This document shows positions 43,569 to 52,316 of a DNA stretch of 64,000 nucleotides, piece by piece. Under the pieces are notes generated by a model. That model did no database searches. It was given only the letters and a program-made list of their open reading frames with translations, and was not told where the DNA came from. How positions within the stretch are numbered: the first letter of the stretch is position 1; each line of letters opens with the position of its first letter. This DNA is from Streptomyces cinnamoneus (GTDB lineage: Bacteria > Actinomycetota > Actinomycetes > Streptomycetales > Streptomycetaceae), in NCBI RefSeq assembly GCF_014650495.1, contig NZ_BMVB01000001.1:373250-437249 (forward strand). Direction: 5' to 3'. A program made the position numbers and the translations under genes.

Positions 43569-44884
43569 ACGGGCCCGGTGCCGGCGGGCTCCGCGGCCCC
43601 GGTGGCGAAGAGGTGCACCACCGGCGGGATGACGCAGTACGGATCCCCGGGCCGGGGCCCCTCCAGCACCTCCACGAGGTGCCCGTCGATGAGGTCGCCG
43701 ACGATCCGGTGCGCACGGGCCACGCTGCAGCCGAGCGTCACGGCCGCGCTGCGCGGGCTGAAGCCCGGCGTCCGTTCCGCCGCGAGCCGCCGCAGTGCCG
43801 CGCGCGTCTGCTCGTCCAGCACGCCGAACGCCGCCGCCATGGCGGCGCCCACCGTCAGGTCGCCCGAACGGAGCTCCCGCAGCCGGGTGCGCGGATCGTG
43901 CAGCACCTCGTCGACGAGGGTGCGCATCGTCCAGTGCGGACGGGCCAGCAGCCGGCAGCCGACGATCCGCAGGGCCAGCGGCAGATGGCCGCACCACCGG
44001 GCGACCCGGGCCGCGTCGGCCCGCTCCGCGCGGATCCGCTCCTCCCCGAGCATCCTGGCCAGGAAGGCCAGAGACTCCTCCGGGCCGAAGACGGGGACCT
44101 CGATGCACTCGGCGCCCGCCAGCGCGGAGAGCCGGCGGCGGCAGGTCGCGATCACCGCGGACTCGCCGACCGCCGGACGCGCACAGCGGATCTGCCCCTC
44201 CGAGACGGCGTCGTCGAGGACGATGAGCACCCGCTTGCGCGCCAGCACGGCGCGCAGCCGGGCGCTGGCCTCCTCCAGGGAACCGCCGCCGGCGTCCGGC
44301 GCCGCCCCCAGCGACTGCAGGAGCCTGCGGACGACGTCGTCGGGCCGGTGCACCGGGCGGCCCGCCGGTGCCAGCTCGACGAAGAACTGACCGTCCGGGA
44401 AACGCGAGCGCGACAGGTGCGCGGCGTGCACCGCCAGGGCCGTCTTGCCCGCTCCGGGGTGTCCCCCGATCAGGGTCAGCCCGTGCCCGGACGGCGCCGT
44501 CCCCGCGGCGCGCCGGCCGACCGCGGCCAGCGCGGCGGCCAGCCGTCGCACGGCGTGCTCGCGCGCGGTGAAGTCGGGGATGTCCGGGGGCAGTTCGCAG
44601 GCGGGCGCGCCATCGCCCGGCACGCCGGGCTCCGGCGTGAGCCCGGCGGCCCTGGCCGCTTCCACGAGCCCCCGGGCGGCGGCGCCCCCGCCCCCCGCGA
44701 GCGCCCCCGCAAGCAGCTCCACGGACCTGCGCTGCGGCCGCCCCGTCCGCCCGCGCTCCATGTCGCTGATGGCGCGCACACTCAGCCCCGACGCGGCCGC
44801 CAGCTCCGTCTGGGTCAGCCCGGCCGCGAGCCGGCTGCGGCGCAGCAGCGGGCCGAACGGCGGCAGCGGGTCCCCGTCAACCAC
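43553..44884 (-). CDS. XRE-type regulator with an NB-ARC-like ATPase domain
   Basis: A 443-residue regulator. The N-terminal HTH_XRE domain (residues 8-65) includes LTQTELAAASGLSVRAISDM. A P-loop NTPase follows with Walker A GGHPGAGKTALAV near residue 137 and a Walker B VLIVLDDA, then an LPLALRIVG GLPL-like motif, all typical of AfsR/NB-ARC-type STAND proteins; no TPR or WD repeats follow. The target is unknown. The GTG start at 44884 lies beside inverted sequences CCTGGG (44897-44902) and CCCAGG (44915-44920) that could serve autoregulation. Its 3' end overlaps the SDR gene by 16 nt. Confidence 0.85.
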   Translation of the reverse strand: MVDGDPLPPFGPLLRRSRLAAGLTQTELAAASGLSVRAISDMERGRTGRPQRRSVELLAGALAGGGGAAARGLVEAARAAGLTPEPGVPGDGAPACELPPDIPDFTAREHAVRRLAAALAAVGRRAAGTAPSGHGLTLIGGHPGAGKTALAVHAAHLSRSRFPDGQFFVELAPAGRPVHRPDDVVRRLLQSLGAAPDAGGGSLEEASARLRAVLARKRVLIVLDDAVSEGQIRCARPAVGESAVIATCRRRLSALAGAECIEVPVFGPEESLAFLARMLGEERIRAERADAARVARWCGHLPLALRIVGCRLLARPHWTMRTLVDEVLHDPRTRLRELRSGDLTVGAAMAAAFGVLDEQTRAALRRLAAERTPGFSPRSAAVTLGCSVARAHRIVGDLIDGHLVEVLEGPRPGDPYCVIPPVVHLFATGAAEPAGTGPVQRVV

Positions 44885-45212
44885 CCTGCTTTCCCCCCTG
44901 GGTAGACGGTTTCCCCCAGGTTAGGACCGCTGCTCCTGCCGTCAAGATGCCCCTACCGCGCCCTTGTTGTGCTTCTGCTGTACTTCACGGCGATTGCTGG
45001 CGCTCGGTGTGCTCCGCCCCGAAAAGCGAGCGGCAGCCGGCCGGTGGTTTCCCGGCGGTTCCGCACCCCCCACCGGAAGCCGGCTGGCGGCCTGCCCGAG
45101 AGCGGCCCGGAACGCATTGCGCCACGCCGCCCGGCGGACCCAGGATGCCGCCCAGCCGGCCCGGGACCCGCGGCGCCGTCTCCTCCCCGCACCTCGCACC
45201 GGAAGGTGGCAG
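44885..45212. other. Divergent intergenic region between XRE regulator and DapF-like gene
   Basis: 328 bp without a supported gene. It holds the promoters for the divergent XRE regulator and DapF-like genes, a pair of TTTCCCCC direct repeats (44891-44898 and 44910-44917) and the CCTGGG/CCCAGG inverted repeat. I see no other structure. Several reading frames are open, but with no start signal or recognisable product. Confidence 0.6.
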
Positions 45213-46124
45213 ATGGCCGTCAGCGCGCAGCGATCGCCCGGAGCCGACGTCCGCCTGCCCCGCCCCTGCGTCGACCCCGGGCCGCGGTACGCCAAGGGCC
45301 ACTGCTGCGGGGACGGCTTCCTCCTCCTGCTCGACCCCGACGACCGGATCCGCCTCTCCGAAGACGCCGTGCGCGCACTGTGCGACCCGCACACCGGGCT
45401 GGGCGGGGACGCCCTGCTGCGTGTGGTGCGCACCCCGCGCGGCCGTCTGCCCGGCCGGCCGCGTAGTGACTGGTTCGCCGACTTCCGCAACCCCGACGGC
45501 TCCCACGCCCTCCGGTGCGGCCCCGGCCTCGGTTTCGTCGCCCGCTACCTCACGGGGGCGGGCCTGGCCCGGCCGGGGGCGATGTGGCTCGGCACCCGCG
45601 GCGGCGACGCCCGTGTCACGGTCGCCGACGACGGCCGGACGACCGTGGAACTGCCGGCCCCGCACGTCCTCGGCCCGGCCGGGGCCACCGTGGACGGGCA
45701 CGCCTTCGCCGGGACGACCGTGTCACTGGGCAGCCTCCACCTGGTCTGCCCCGCCGAACTGCCCGTCTGCGCACTGGACCTGACGTGCGATCCGCAGCTG
45801 GACGAGGCGGCGTTCCCCGCCGGCCCCGGGGGCATGGTCCCGGACGTGGCCCTGTCGTTCGTCAACGTCCTGCCCAGCGGCAGGCTGCGCGTGCGCGTCC
45901 ACCGGCCGCGGGTGGGGGAGCCGCCCTCCTGCGGCACCGCCGTGTGCGCGGCCGCCGCCGTCGTCCAGCACGCGGCCGGGCGCCGCCGGGGCACCGCGGT
46001 CGTGGAGAGCGCCTGTGGCCCGCTGTCGGTCACGCTCGGCCCGAACGCGCCGGCGCTCCTCACGGGGCCGGCGGGCGTCACGGCCGAAGGGGTCCTGGAC
46101 GCGCGCTGGCTGACCGCCCTGTGA
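45213..46124 (+). CDS. Diaminopimelate epimerase-like protein (divergent DapF paralogue)
   Basis: A 303-residue DapF-fold protein. Both catalytic cysteines are recognisable: the first in FRNPDGSHALRCGPGLGF, where the family normally has CGNGxR, and the second in GEPPSCGTAVCAAA, normally CGTGxCA. The substrate-recognition residues around the first cysteine (Asn, Arg) are replaced. It is probably not the housekeeping meso-DAP epimerase, and may racemise another amino acid. The ATG at 45213 follows GGAAGGTGGCAG. It stands next to an XRE regulator gene and a secreted asparaginase gene. Function unknown. Confidence 0.75.
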   Translation: MAVSAQRSPGADVRLPRPCVDPGPRYAKGHCCGDGFLLLLDPDDRIRLSEDAVRALCDPHTGLGGDALLRVVRTPRGRLPGRPRSDWFADFRNPDGSHALRCGPGLGFVARYLTGAGLARPGAMWLGTRGGDARVTVADDGRTTVELPAPHVLGPAGATVDGHAFAGTTVSLGSLHLVCPAELPVCALDLTCDPQLDEAAFPAGPGGMVPDVALSFVNVLPSGRLRVRVHRPRVGEPPSCGTAVCAAAAVVQHAAGRRRGTAVVESACGPLSVTLGPNAPALLTGPAGVTAEGVLDARWLTAL

Positions 46125-46254
46125 GCGCAGCCGGCGCCGCGACGCATCCCGCGGCGGCGGTGGTGTGCCCGGTGTGGCGTGAATGCCGTGTGGACAGCGG
46201 CGGGCGCGGTGCCCAAGGTCGTAGCGGACCCACCCCATCGACCGAGGGGAAGCC

Positions 46255-47346
46255 ATGCGCCCGCGTCCCAGATCGTGGATCGTCCCTGTGCTCGCCCTGC
46301 TCGTGACCCTGGTCCCGGCCCTCGCACTGTCCGCCCTCCCGCGCCCGGCCGGCGGACCCGCGGAGCCCGCGGCGGCCGCGGCGGCCGGCGGTGCGCCCCG
46401 GCCCGAGGCCCGGGACGTCGTCCTCGCCGTGCACGGCGGCGCGGGCACCGCACTGCGCCGCGAGAGCACCGGCGCCCGCACCGAGAGGGCCTACCGCGAC
46501 GGACTCGCCGAGGCGCTGCGCGCCGGGCACGGGGTCCTGCGCCGGGGCGGCGACAGCGTGGCCGCCGTCGAGGCGGCCGTGCGGGTGCTGGAGGACAACG
46601 CCCTGTTCAACGCGGGCAAGGGCGCCGTCTTCACCGAGGACGCCGGCCACGAGCTCGACGCGTCCGTCATGCGCGGCTCCGACCTGGCGGCCGGCGCGGT
46701 CGCCGGAGTGCGCCACGTGCGCAACCCCGTCTCGGCCGCCCGCCTCGTGATGGAACGCACCCGGCACGTCCTGCTCGCCGGCGAGGCGGCCGACGCCTTC
46801 GCCGCCCGCAACGGCCTGACCCCCGTCACCCAGGACTACTTCTGGACACAGAAGCGGTGGGACGAGCTCATGAAGGCCAAGCAGACGCGCACCGCCACGG
46901 GCACGCCCGACGCGAGCATGACAGGAACGGTCGGGGCGGTCGCGCTCGACGGCCGCCGCGGCCTGGCCGCCGCCACCTCGACCGGCGGCATGACGAACAA
47001 GATGGCCGGCCGCGTCGGCGACTCTCCCGTCGTGGGCGCCGGCACCTACGCCAAGGACGGCAACGTCGCCGCGAGCGCCACCGGCCAGGGCGAGGTGTTC
47101 CTTCGCGGTGCGGCGACCGCCACGCTCTCCCACCTCGTGGAATTCGGCGGCATGGACGTCGCCGCGGCCGCCCACGAGGTCGTGGTCCGGCGGCTGCCCA
47201 AGCTCGGTGGCACGGGCGGGGTCATCGCGCTGGACTCCCGGGGCACGTACGCCGCCCCGCACAGCAGCGAAGGGATGCTGCACGGCTACGTGACGGCCGA
47301 CGGAAGGATCGTCACCCGCATCTTCCCCGACGAGCGGGGCGACTGA
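46255..47346 (+). CDS. Secreted isoaspartyl peptidase/L-asparaginase (plant-type, Ntn hydrolase)
   Basis: A 363-residue exported Ntn hydrolase precursor. The signal segment covers residues 7-45. The N-domain opens with VVLAVHGGAGTALRR, and the autoproteolysis site and new N-terminal nucleophile Thr lie in ASMTGTVGAVALD near residue 222, followed by AAATSTGGMTNKMAGRVGDSP and GTYAKDGN, both conserved substrate-binding loops. It would cleave L-Asn or isoaspartyl dipeptides outside the cell. A GAGGGGAAG precedes the ATG. The YVTN-propeller gene follows 84 nt downstream. Confidence 0.92.
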   Translation: MRPRPRSWIVPVLALLVTLVPALALSALPRPAGGPAEPAAAAAAGGAPRPEARDVVLAVHGGAGTALRRESTGARTERAYRDGLAEALRAGHGVLRRGGDSVAAVEAAVRVLEDNALFNAGKGAVFTEDAGHELDASVMRGSDLAAGAVAGVRHVRNPVSAARLVMERTRHVLLAGEAADAFAARNGLTPVTQDYFWTQKRWDELMKAKQTRTATGTPDASMTGTVGAVALDGRRGLAAATSTGGMTNKMAGRVGDSPVVGAGTYAKDGNVAASATGQGEVFLRGAATATLSHLVEFGGMDVAAAAHEVVVRRLPKLGGTGGVIALDSRGTYAAPHSSEGMLHGYVTADGRIVTRIFPDERGD

Positions 47347-47375
47347 CCCTCCATCAATGCATCCGGTGCACAGCT

Positions 47376-47405
47376 CCGTTGACGACATTGCACTGGAGTC
47401 AACGG
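47376..47405 (+). promoter_or_regulatory. Inverted repeat before the YVTN gene
   Basis: CCGTTGAC (47376-47383) and GTCAACGG (47398-47405) form an 8-bp perfect inverted repeat with a 14-nt spacer, placed between the asparaginase stop and the propeller start. It could be an operator or a weak promoter containing TTGACG. Confidence 0.4.
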
Positions 47406-47429
47406 CCATCTCCGTCAAGGATGAACGGC

Positions 47430-48494
47430 ATGAACTCCCTTGACGCACAGTCCACCTCCACGCCCTCCCCGGACCGCGACGTCCTGGCCGTCGTCAGCCA
47501 GAGCGGCCCGTCCATCACCTTCTTCGACGCCACCACGTACGAGCGGCTGCACGTCCTCGACGTGCCCGCCGAGCCCCACGAGCTGTGCTTCGACCCCGAC
47601 CACCGCCTGCTGTACTGCGTCAGCACCTACGTCTCCGGCTACTACCACGCACACCAGGGCCGTGCCCGGCAGATCACCGTCATCGACGCCGACACCCTCA
47701 CGATCGTGGACACGCTCGACACCGCGCCCGACCACGCGCCCCACGGCATCACCCTGGACCGCGCCCGCGCCCGGCTGTACGTCAGCGTCGAGGCCAACGG
47801 CGACACCCCCGGCGGCGTGATCATCTACGACGCGAGGACCCGCGAGCGGATCGGCAGGATCCCGGTGATGGCGGACGGCCCGCACTGGTTCGAGATCACT
47901 CCCGACGGGCGCCGGGGCTACTCCACCAACAAGGAGGCGCCGTTCGTGTCCGTCCTCGACCTGGAACGCGACGAGCTCGTCGGCATGATCGACGTGCCGG
48001 GCAGCGAGGGGCTCGACGTCTCGCCCGACGGCCGGTACGTCTACGTCGCCGCCCCCAAGGGCGACTTCCACCTCCAGCCCTCCGCCCCGCCCGGCCTGCG
48101 GGTGATCGAGGTGGCCACCGGCGAGGTCGTGCGGACCCTGTCGACCGAGGGCCTGGTCTTCCCCGTGCACACGACGGCGAACGGCGCCGTGCTGGCGGGG
48201 GAGCTGCGGATGGAGCAGGGCGCGGGCGGTGCGCTCGGCGCCCAGGCCGACGGGGTGCTGACCGTCTTCGCCCCGGGGACCCACGACGTGGTGGGGCAGG
48301 TGCAGGTCGGACGCTTCCCGCTGACGATCACCTCTTCGCCTGACGGCAGTGTGGGTTACGTGTCGAACGTCATGTCCAGCACGGTGACCGTGGTCGACCT
48401 GGAACGCCTGGAGGTGCTCACCACCCTCAGCGTCGACCGTGCGGGGGAAGCGGGGGCCCACGGACTGGCCTACCTCCCCGCAGCCCGGAACTGA
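47430..48494 (+). CDS. YVTN-family beta-propeller protein
   Basis: A 354-residue propeller of YncE/YVTN repeats, seen as repeated D-Y/F-V-S/A-x-x-G/D blades: PHELCFDPDHRLLYCVSTYV, PHGITLDRARARLYVSVEA, HWFEITPDGRRGYSTNKEA, and SEGLDVSPDGRYVYVAAPKG. No signal peptide is apparent, so it may be cytoplasmic; the function is unknown. The start is the ATG at 47430, with AAGG 9 nt upstream; another ATG at 47421 is 9 nt earlier. A UUCG-loop hairpin follows the stop. Confidence 0.85.
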   Translation: MNSLDAQSTSTPSPDRDVLAVVSQSGPSITFFDATTYERLHVLDVPAEPHELCFDPDHRLLYCVSTYVSGYYHAHQGRARQITVIDADTLTIVDTLDTAPDHAPHGITLDRARARLYVSVEANGDTPGGVIIYDARTRERIGRIPVMADGPHWFEITPDGRRGYSTNKEAPFVSVLDLERDELVGMIDVPGSEGLDVSPDGRYVYVAAPKGDFHLQPSAPPGLRVIEVATGEVVRTLSTEGLVFPVHTTANGAVLAGELRMEQGAGGALGAQADGVLTVFAPGTHDVVGQVQVGRFPLTITSSPDGSVGYVSNVMSSTVTVVDLERLEVLTTLSVDRAGEAGAHGLAYLPAARN

Positions 48495-48500
48495 CGCGGC

Positions 48501-48524
48501 GGAGGGGGCGTTCGCGCCCCCTCC
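48501..48524 (+). terminator. UUCG-loop hairpin terminator after YVTN gene
   Basis: A perfect 10-bp stem, GGAGGGGGCG (48501-48510) and CGCCCCCTCC (48515-48524), closes a TTCG tetraloop, just past the stop codon. Confidence 0.85.
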
Positions 48525-48682
48525 CGCGCCACCCGGGCGGGCCAATGACGGCGCGCCGCGCGGTTGCGGGAGCCGTCACATGCCCCGAGGGTGGGTGTCA
48601 AGATCATCGAACCGGCGTCTTGGCCGGGCTGAGGTGACGGGCCGTGGACTGCTCACGGTCCGTCACCCGTGAGGAGTCGTGG

Positions 48683-49618
48683 ATGTCCGGATACCATGAC
48701 GTCTTCCGGCGTGGCCGCGGGCGCCACCGGCGCCGCCGACGGGCTCCGCTGAAGACCGTTCTGACCGTCTCGGTACTGATGGCGTGCTCGGCGTTCATGG
48801 CGAACGCGGTGAACGACGACACGACGGAATGCGGCCCCCTGGGCAACGTGGTCAACCCGAGCTGCCCCGGCCAGGCCGCCGCCAAACGGGTCGACACCCC
48901 GGCCAAGGCCGGCAACGGGGGCGGCGGCACCGACGGAATGCCGCGCGACGGCGACGGCGCCGGCGCCGCCCCCCGGCCCCGGACCCCGGAGGCCGAGGGC
49001 GTCTACGACCGCGAGCGCTGCGGCAACACCTCCGGACGGGTCCTGCTGACCCTGGACGACTGGCCGTACAACGACCCCGAGCGGTCCGTGCGCATCGGCG
49101 CCCAGCTCCAGGCGCAGGGCGTGCGGGCGGCGTTCTTCCTCATCGGCAAGTTCGCCGCGCAGTACCCCCAGATCACCGCGACCCTGCGGCAGCAGGGCCA
49201 CTGGGTGGGCAACCACTCCTACACCCATCGCAAGCTCACCGCGCTGGACGACGACGTCCTCACGGACGAGATCCGGCTGGGGGTGGGCGGCAACATGCTG
49301 CGCCCGCCCTACGGCGCCGCCGACGAACGCGAGCGGGAGACCGCGGCCGAGCTGGGCTACCGCGTCTGCAACTGGACCATCGACACCCACGACTGGGAGA
49401 AGGTCGACGGCCAGCCGCGCAGCGTCGAGGACATCCGCGCCAGCGTCCGCAACGCCACGCAGGAGGAGAAGCACAACGGCGTGGTCCTCGGACACCTCTT
49501 CAGCAACTTCCCCGAGGCGCTGCCCGGCATCATCAGCGATCTGCAGAGCCAGGGCTACGGCGTCTGCCGCAACAACGGACCGGTGGGCGACCAGGTCCCC
49601 TACCCCCTCGACTGCTGA
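48683..49618 (+). CDS. Membrane-anchored or secreted polysaccharide deacetylase (NodB family)
   Basis: A 311-residue carbohydrate esterase 4 protein. A basic N-terminus (RRGRGRHRRRRRAPLK) and one hydrophobic segment (TVLTVSVLMACSAFMANAV) form a signal or anchor, then a Gly/Pro-rich linker to about residue 95. The NodB domain has VLLTLDDWPYNDP (the usual TFDD altered to LDD), the zinc histidines in VGNHSYTHRKL, and RPPYGA. It would deacetylate peptidoglycan or a chitin-like polymer. The start at 48683 follows GAGGAG at 7-nt spacing. Cysteines in the C-terminus (VCNWT, GVCRN, LDC) suggest disulfides outside the cell. Confidence 0.9.
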   Translation: MSGYHDVFRRGRGRHRRRRRAPLKTVLTVSVLMACSAFMANAVNDDTTECGPLGNVVNPSCPGQAAAKRVDTPAKAGNGGGGTDGMPRDGDGAGAAPRPRTPEAEGVYDRERCGNTSGRVLLTLDDWPYNDPERSVRIGAQLQAQGVRAAFFLIGKFAAQYPQITATLRQQGHWVGNHSYTHRKLTALDDDVLTDEIRLGVGGNMLRPPYGAADERERETAAELGYRVCNWTIDTHDWEKVDGQPRSVEDIRASVRNATQEEKHNGVVLGHLFSNFPEALPGIISDLQSQGYGVCRNNGPVGDQVPYPLDC

Positions 49619-49625
49619 GCGCCGG

Positions 49626-50885
49626 TCAGCGGTAGCGCAGGTACTTCTTCCGGACGGCCCGGAACGCCGCCAGCTCCTTCTGCCAGGCGCCGGTGACGGC
49701 GTCCGTGTCCGCCCCGCCGTCGATCATGGTGCGGAGCCGGGGCGAGCCGGAGAGCTTGTCGATGAAGCGGTCCGGGCGCCACGCGAACCCGCGCCACGTC
49801 CGCTTCGCGGTCACCAGCAGCGCCACGGCCGTGCGGACCGGGTCGTAGGCCGCGCGGTCGTGGACGTGGATCTGCAGGCCGCCCACCGTCCTGCCCTGGA
49901 ACGCGCCGAAGGTCGGCGCGTAGTACGCCTCGCGGAAGTGCACCCCGGGCAGCCCGGCGGCCTCGGCCGCCTTCGCCCAGCGGCCGTCGAGGCCCTCTGC
50001 GCCGAGCATCTCGAACGGTCGCACGGTGCCGCGCCCCTCCGACATGGTGGTGCCCTCGAACAGGCCCGTGCCGGAGTAGACCAGCGCGGTGTCGGGCGTG
50101 GCCATGTTGGGGCTGGGCGGCACCCACGGCAGGCCCGTGGCGTCGAAGAAGTCGGTGCGCCGCCAGCCGGTCATCTCCACCACGCTCAGGTCCACCGTCC
50201 GGCCGGCGGCGGCCCGCAGGAACTCCCCGTTGTAGAGCAGCGCCAGTTCGGCGACGGTCAGGCCGTGCGCCTGGGCGATGGGGGCCCGGCCGATGAAGGT
50301 GGCGTACGCGGGGTCGAGCACCGGCCCGAAGGCGTCCCGTCCGGAGGCCGGGTTCGGACGGTCGAGGACGACGAAGCGCTTGCCGGTCACGGCGGCCGCC
50401 ACCATGCAGTCGTAGAGCGTCCAGATGCAGGTGTAGAAGCGGGCGCCGGCGTCCTGGCTGTCGTAGACGAGCGTGTCCACGCCGGCCCGGTCGAACACCT
50501 CGGCGAGGGCCTTCCCGCTCTTGCGGTACGTGTCGAGGACGGGCAGCCCGGTCGACGGATCCGTGGAGTCGCCCTCGGACAGCCCCGCCTGGGGCGTGCC
50601 GCGGTAGCCGTGCTCCGCGCCGAAGACGGCGGTCACCCGTACGCGGCGGTCGGCGTGCAGGACGTCGACGACGCCCCGCGCGTCGGCGGTGATGCCGCTC
50701 TGGTTGGTGATGACGCCCACCCGCTGCCCGTCCAGCAGCCGGTAGCCGTCGGCGGCGAGCCGCTCGAAGCCCGTCCGCACGCGGGGGGCGGGGGCCCGCC
50801 GCGGTCCGGCGGCCGCCGCCGGACCGCCCGGCCACATCGCACCGGCGGCGCCGGTGGCCAGCACAACACGTCGGGAGACCGTCAT
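49626..50885 (-). CDS. DUF1343 protein, NamZ-like exo-muramidase
   Basis: A 419-residue exported protein of the DUF1343/PF07075 family, whose characterised member NamZ is an exo-beta-N-acetylmuramidase (GH171). The short N-terminus has an Arg pair (SRRVVLATGAAGAMW), giving a Tat-type or Sec-type signal. The two-domain body contains VGVITNQSGITADARGVVDV, FGAEHGYRGTPQAG and YDSQDAGARFYTCIWTLYDC, all family blocks. It acts on cell-wall muropeptides outside the cell, probably in turnover. The ATG start at 50885 has GGAGGT upstream. Next to it is a P450 gene in the same orientation. Confidence 0.9.
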   Translation of the reverse strand: MTVSRRVVLATGAAGAMWPGGPAAAAGPRRAPAPRVRTGFERLAADGYRLLDGQRVGVITNQSGITADARGVVDVLHADRRVRVTAVFGAEHGYRGTPQAGLSEGDSTDPSTGLPVLDTYRKSGKALAEVFDRAGVDTLVYDSQDAGARFYTCIWTLYDCMVAAAVTGKRFVVLDRPNPASGRDAFGPVLDPAYATFIGRAPIAQAHGLTVAELALLYNGEFLRAAAGRTVDLSVVEMTGWRRTDFFDATGLPWVPPSPNMATPDTALVYSGTGLFEGTTMSEGRGTVRPFEMLGAEGLDGRWAKAAEAAGLPGVHFREAYYAPTFGAFQGRTVGGLQIHVHDRAAYDPVRTAVALLVTAKRTWRGFAWRPDRFIDKLSGSPRLRTMIDGGADTDAVTGAWQKELAAFRAVRKKYLRYR

Positions 50886-50904
50886 ACCTCCGCAAGGTAG
50901 CCCA

Positions 50905-52104
50905 TCATGCGCCCGTTGCCGTGTACCTCACCGGCAGGGCGAGCAGGCCGCGCAGCGCGAGGCTCGGCCGCCAGGTGAGGCGCCCGGGGTCGCAGTCGAA
51001 CGCCAGGTCGGGGCAGCGCTGCAGGAGTGCCTTGAGGGCGATGGACGCCTCCATCCGGGCGAGCGGGGCCCCGATGCAGTGGTGGACGCCGTGCCCGAAG
51101 GCGAGGTGCCCGCGCGCGTCGCGGCGGATGTCGAAGGTGTCGGGGGCGGCGAACTGTCGCGGGTCACGGGCCGCCGCGGCGAGGACGACGATCACGGCTT
51201 CCCGGGCGGGCACGGTCGTGCCGCCGAAGTCCACGGGTTCGGTGGTGTAGCGGTAGGCGGCCCGTTCGACCGGGCAGTCGTAGCGCAGCACTTCCTCGAC
51301 GGCGCCGTCGAGCAGGGACCAGTCGGCCCGCAGCGCGGCGAGCTGGTCTGGGTGGCGCAGCAGGGCGTGGGCGCCGCTGGAGATGAGGTTGACGGTCTTC
51401 TCGTGCCCGGCGACGAGCAGGACGAAGGCCATGCCCAGCAGTTCGGCGGGGGAGAGCGCGTCGTCGCCGCCGCTGCGGGCGAGGGCGCTGAGGAGGTCGT
51501 CCTCGGGGGTGTCGCGCTTGGCTTCGATGAGCGCGCCGAGGTAGCCGGTCATGGCCTCGGCCGCCGCTGCCGCGGCCTCGGGGCTGGAGGGCTGGACCAT
51601 CTCGTTCGACCAGTCGCGGAAGGCGGCCCGGTCGGCGGCGGGAACCCCGAGCAGCTCGCAGATGACGGTCAGGGGGAGGGGCAGCGCGTAGTCCTCGACG
51701 AGGTCGGCGCGGCCGGCGGGCAGCAGGGCGTCGAGCAGCCCGTCGGCGATGCGCTCGATGCGGGGGCGCATCGCGGCGATGCGCTGGGGGCTGAACTCCT
51801 TGGCGACCAGCCGGCGCAGCCGGGTGTGGTCCGGCGGGTCGGTCTGCAGCATGTTGAGCCCGATGGCGTAGCCGCCGTCGCCGTCCCAGTCGGCGGAGTT
51901 GCGTATGTCGTTGCTCAGCCGCGGGTCGGTCAGGGCGGCCCGGGCTTCGGCGTGGCCCACGACCAGCCAGGCGTCACGGTCGTCGGGGGTGCGGATCCGG
52001 TGGACGGGGCCCTGCTCGCGCAGGTGCGCATAGAGGGAGTGCGGGTCGGTGGCGAAGTCCGCGCCGGGGGGAGTCAGGTCTTCGAGGGCGGGTGCGGTGG
52101 ACAT
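50905..52104 (-). CDS. Cytochrome P450 (CYP107-like)
   Basis: A 399-residue soluble P450. The heme loop is FGHGVHHCIGAPLARME, with Cys as the iron ligand, the ExxR motif is VEEVLRYDCP, and the F/G and I regions are typical of CYP107. The I helix reads VAGHEKTVNL, so the usual Thr after the acidic residue (AGHETT) is a lysine encoded by AAG. Substrate unknown; no ferredoxin gene is adjacent. Two palindromes lie 45-110 bp upstream of the start and may control it. It is followed by the NamZ-like gene. Confidence 0.92.
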   Translation of the reverse strand: MSTAPALEDLTPPGADFATDPHSLYAHLREQGPVHRIRTPDDRDAWLVVGHAEARAALTDPRLSNDIRNSADWDGDGGYAIGLNMLQTDPPDHTRLRRLVAKEFSPQRIAAMRPRIERIADGLLDALLPAGRADLVEDYALPLPLTVICELLGVPAADRAAFRDWSNEMVQPSSPEAAAAAAEAMTGYLGALIEAKRDTPEDDLLSALARSGGDDALSPAELLGMAFVLLVAGHEKTVNLISSGAHALLRHPDQLAALRADWSLLDGAVEEVLRYDCPVERAAYRYTTEPVDFGGTTVPAREAVIVVLAAAARDPRQFAAPDTFDIRRDARGHLAFGHGVHHCIGAPLARMEASIALKALLQRCPDLAFDCDPGRLTWRPSLALRGLLALPVRYTATGA

Positions 52105-52148
52105 GGGCGATCCCTTCTCCGTACGGCCGTGCCGGCCGCAGGAAACTC

Positions 52149-52214
52149 AACTGGGGATGGTTCCCCACTTGACCTGTCGCGAACGGTAGCAGAACTGGGG
52201 AGTGCTCCCCGATT
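52149..52214 (-). promoter_or_regulatory. Paired palindromes upstream of the P450 gene
   Basis: Two related 22-bp near-palindromes: 52149-52170 (arms AACTGGGGA and TCCCCACTT, 4-nt spacer) and 52193-52214 (arms AACTGGGGA and TCCCCGATT, 4-nt spacer). They share the core CTGGGGA-N4-TCCCC and their centres are 44 bp apart, about four helical turns. They occupy the position of a promoter/operator for the P450 gene. No regulator gene is adjacent. Confidence 0.6.
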
Positions 52215-52316
52215 GGGGGGTGGGCAGGAGCGGGTACGCGAGAGGGGTGGCATCCTCCTCGGGTACCACCCCTCTGTCCGGCCGGACTCCCGGCGGCCCG
52301 GCGACCGCCGGGCGGC

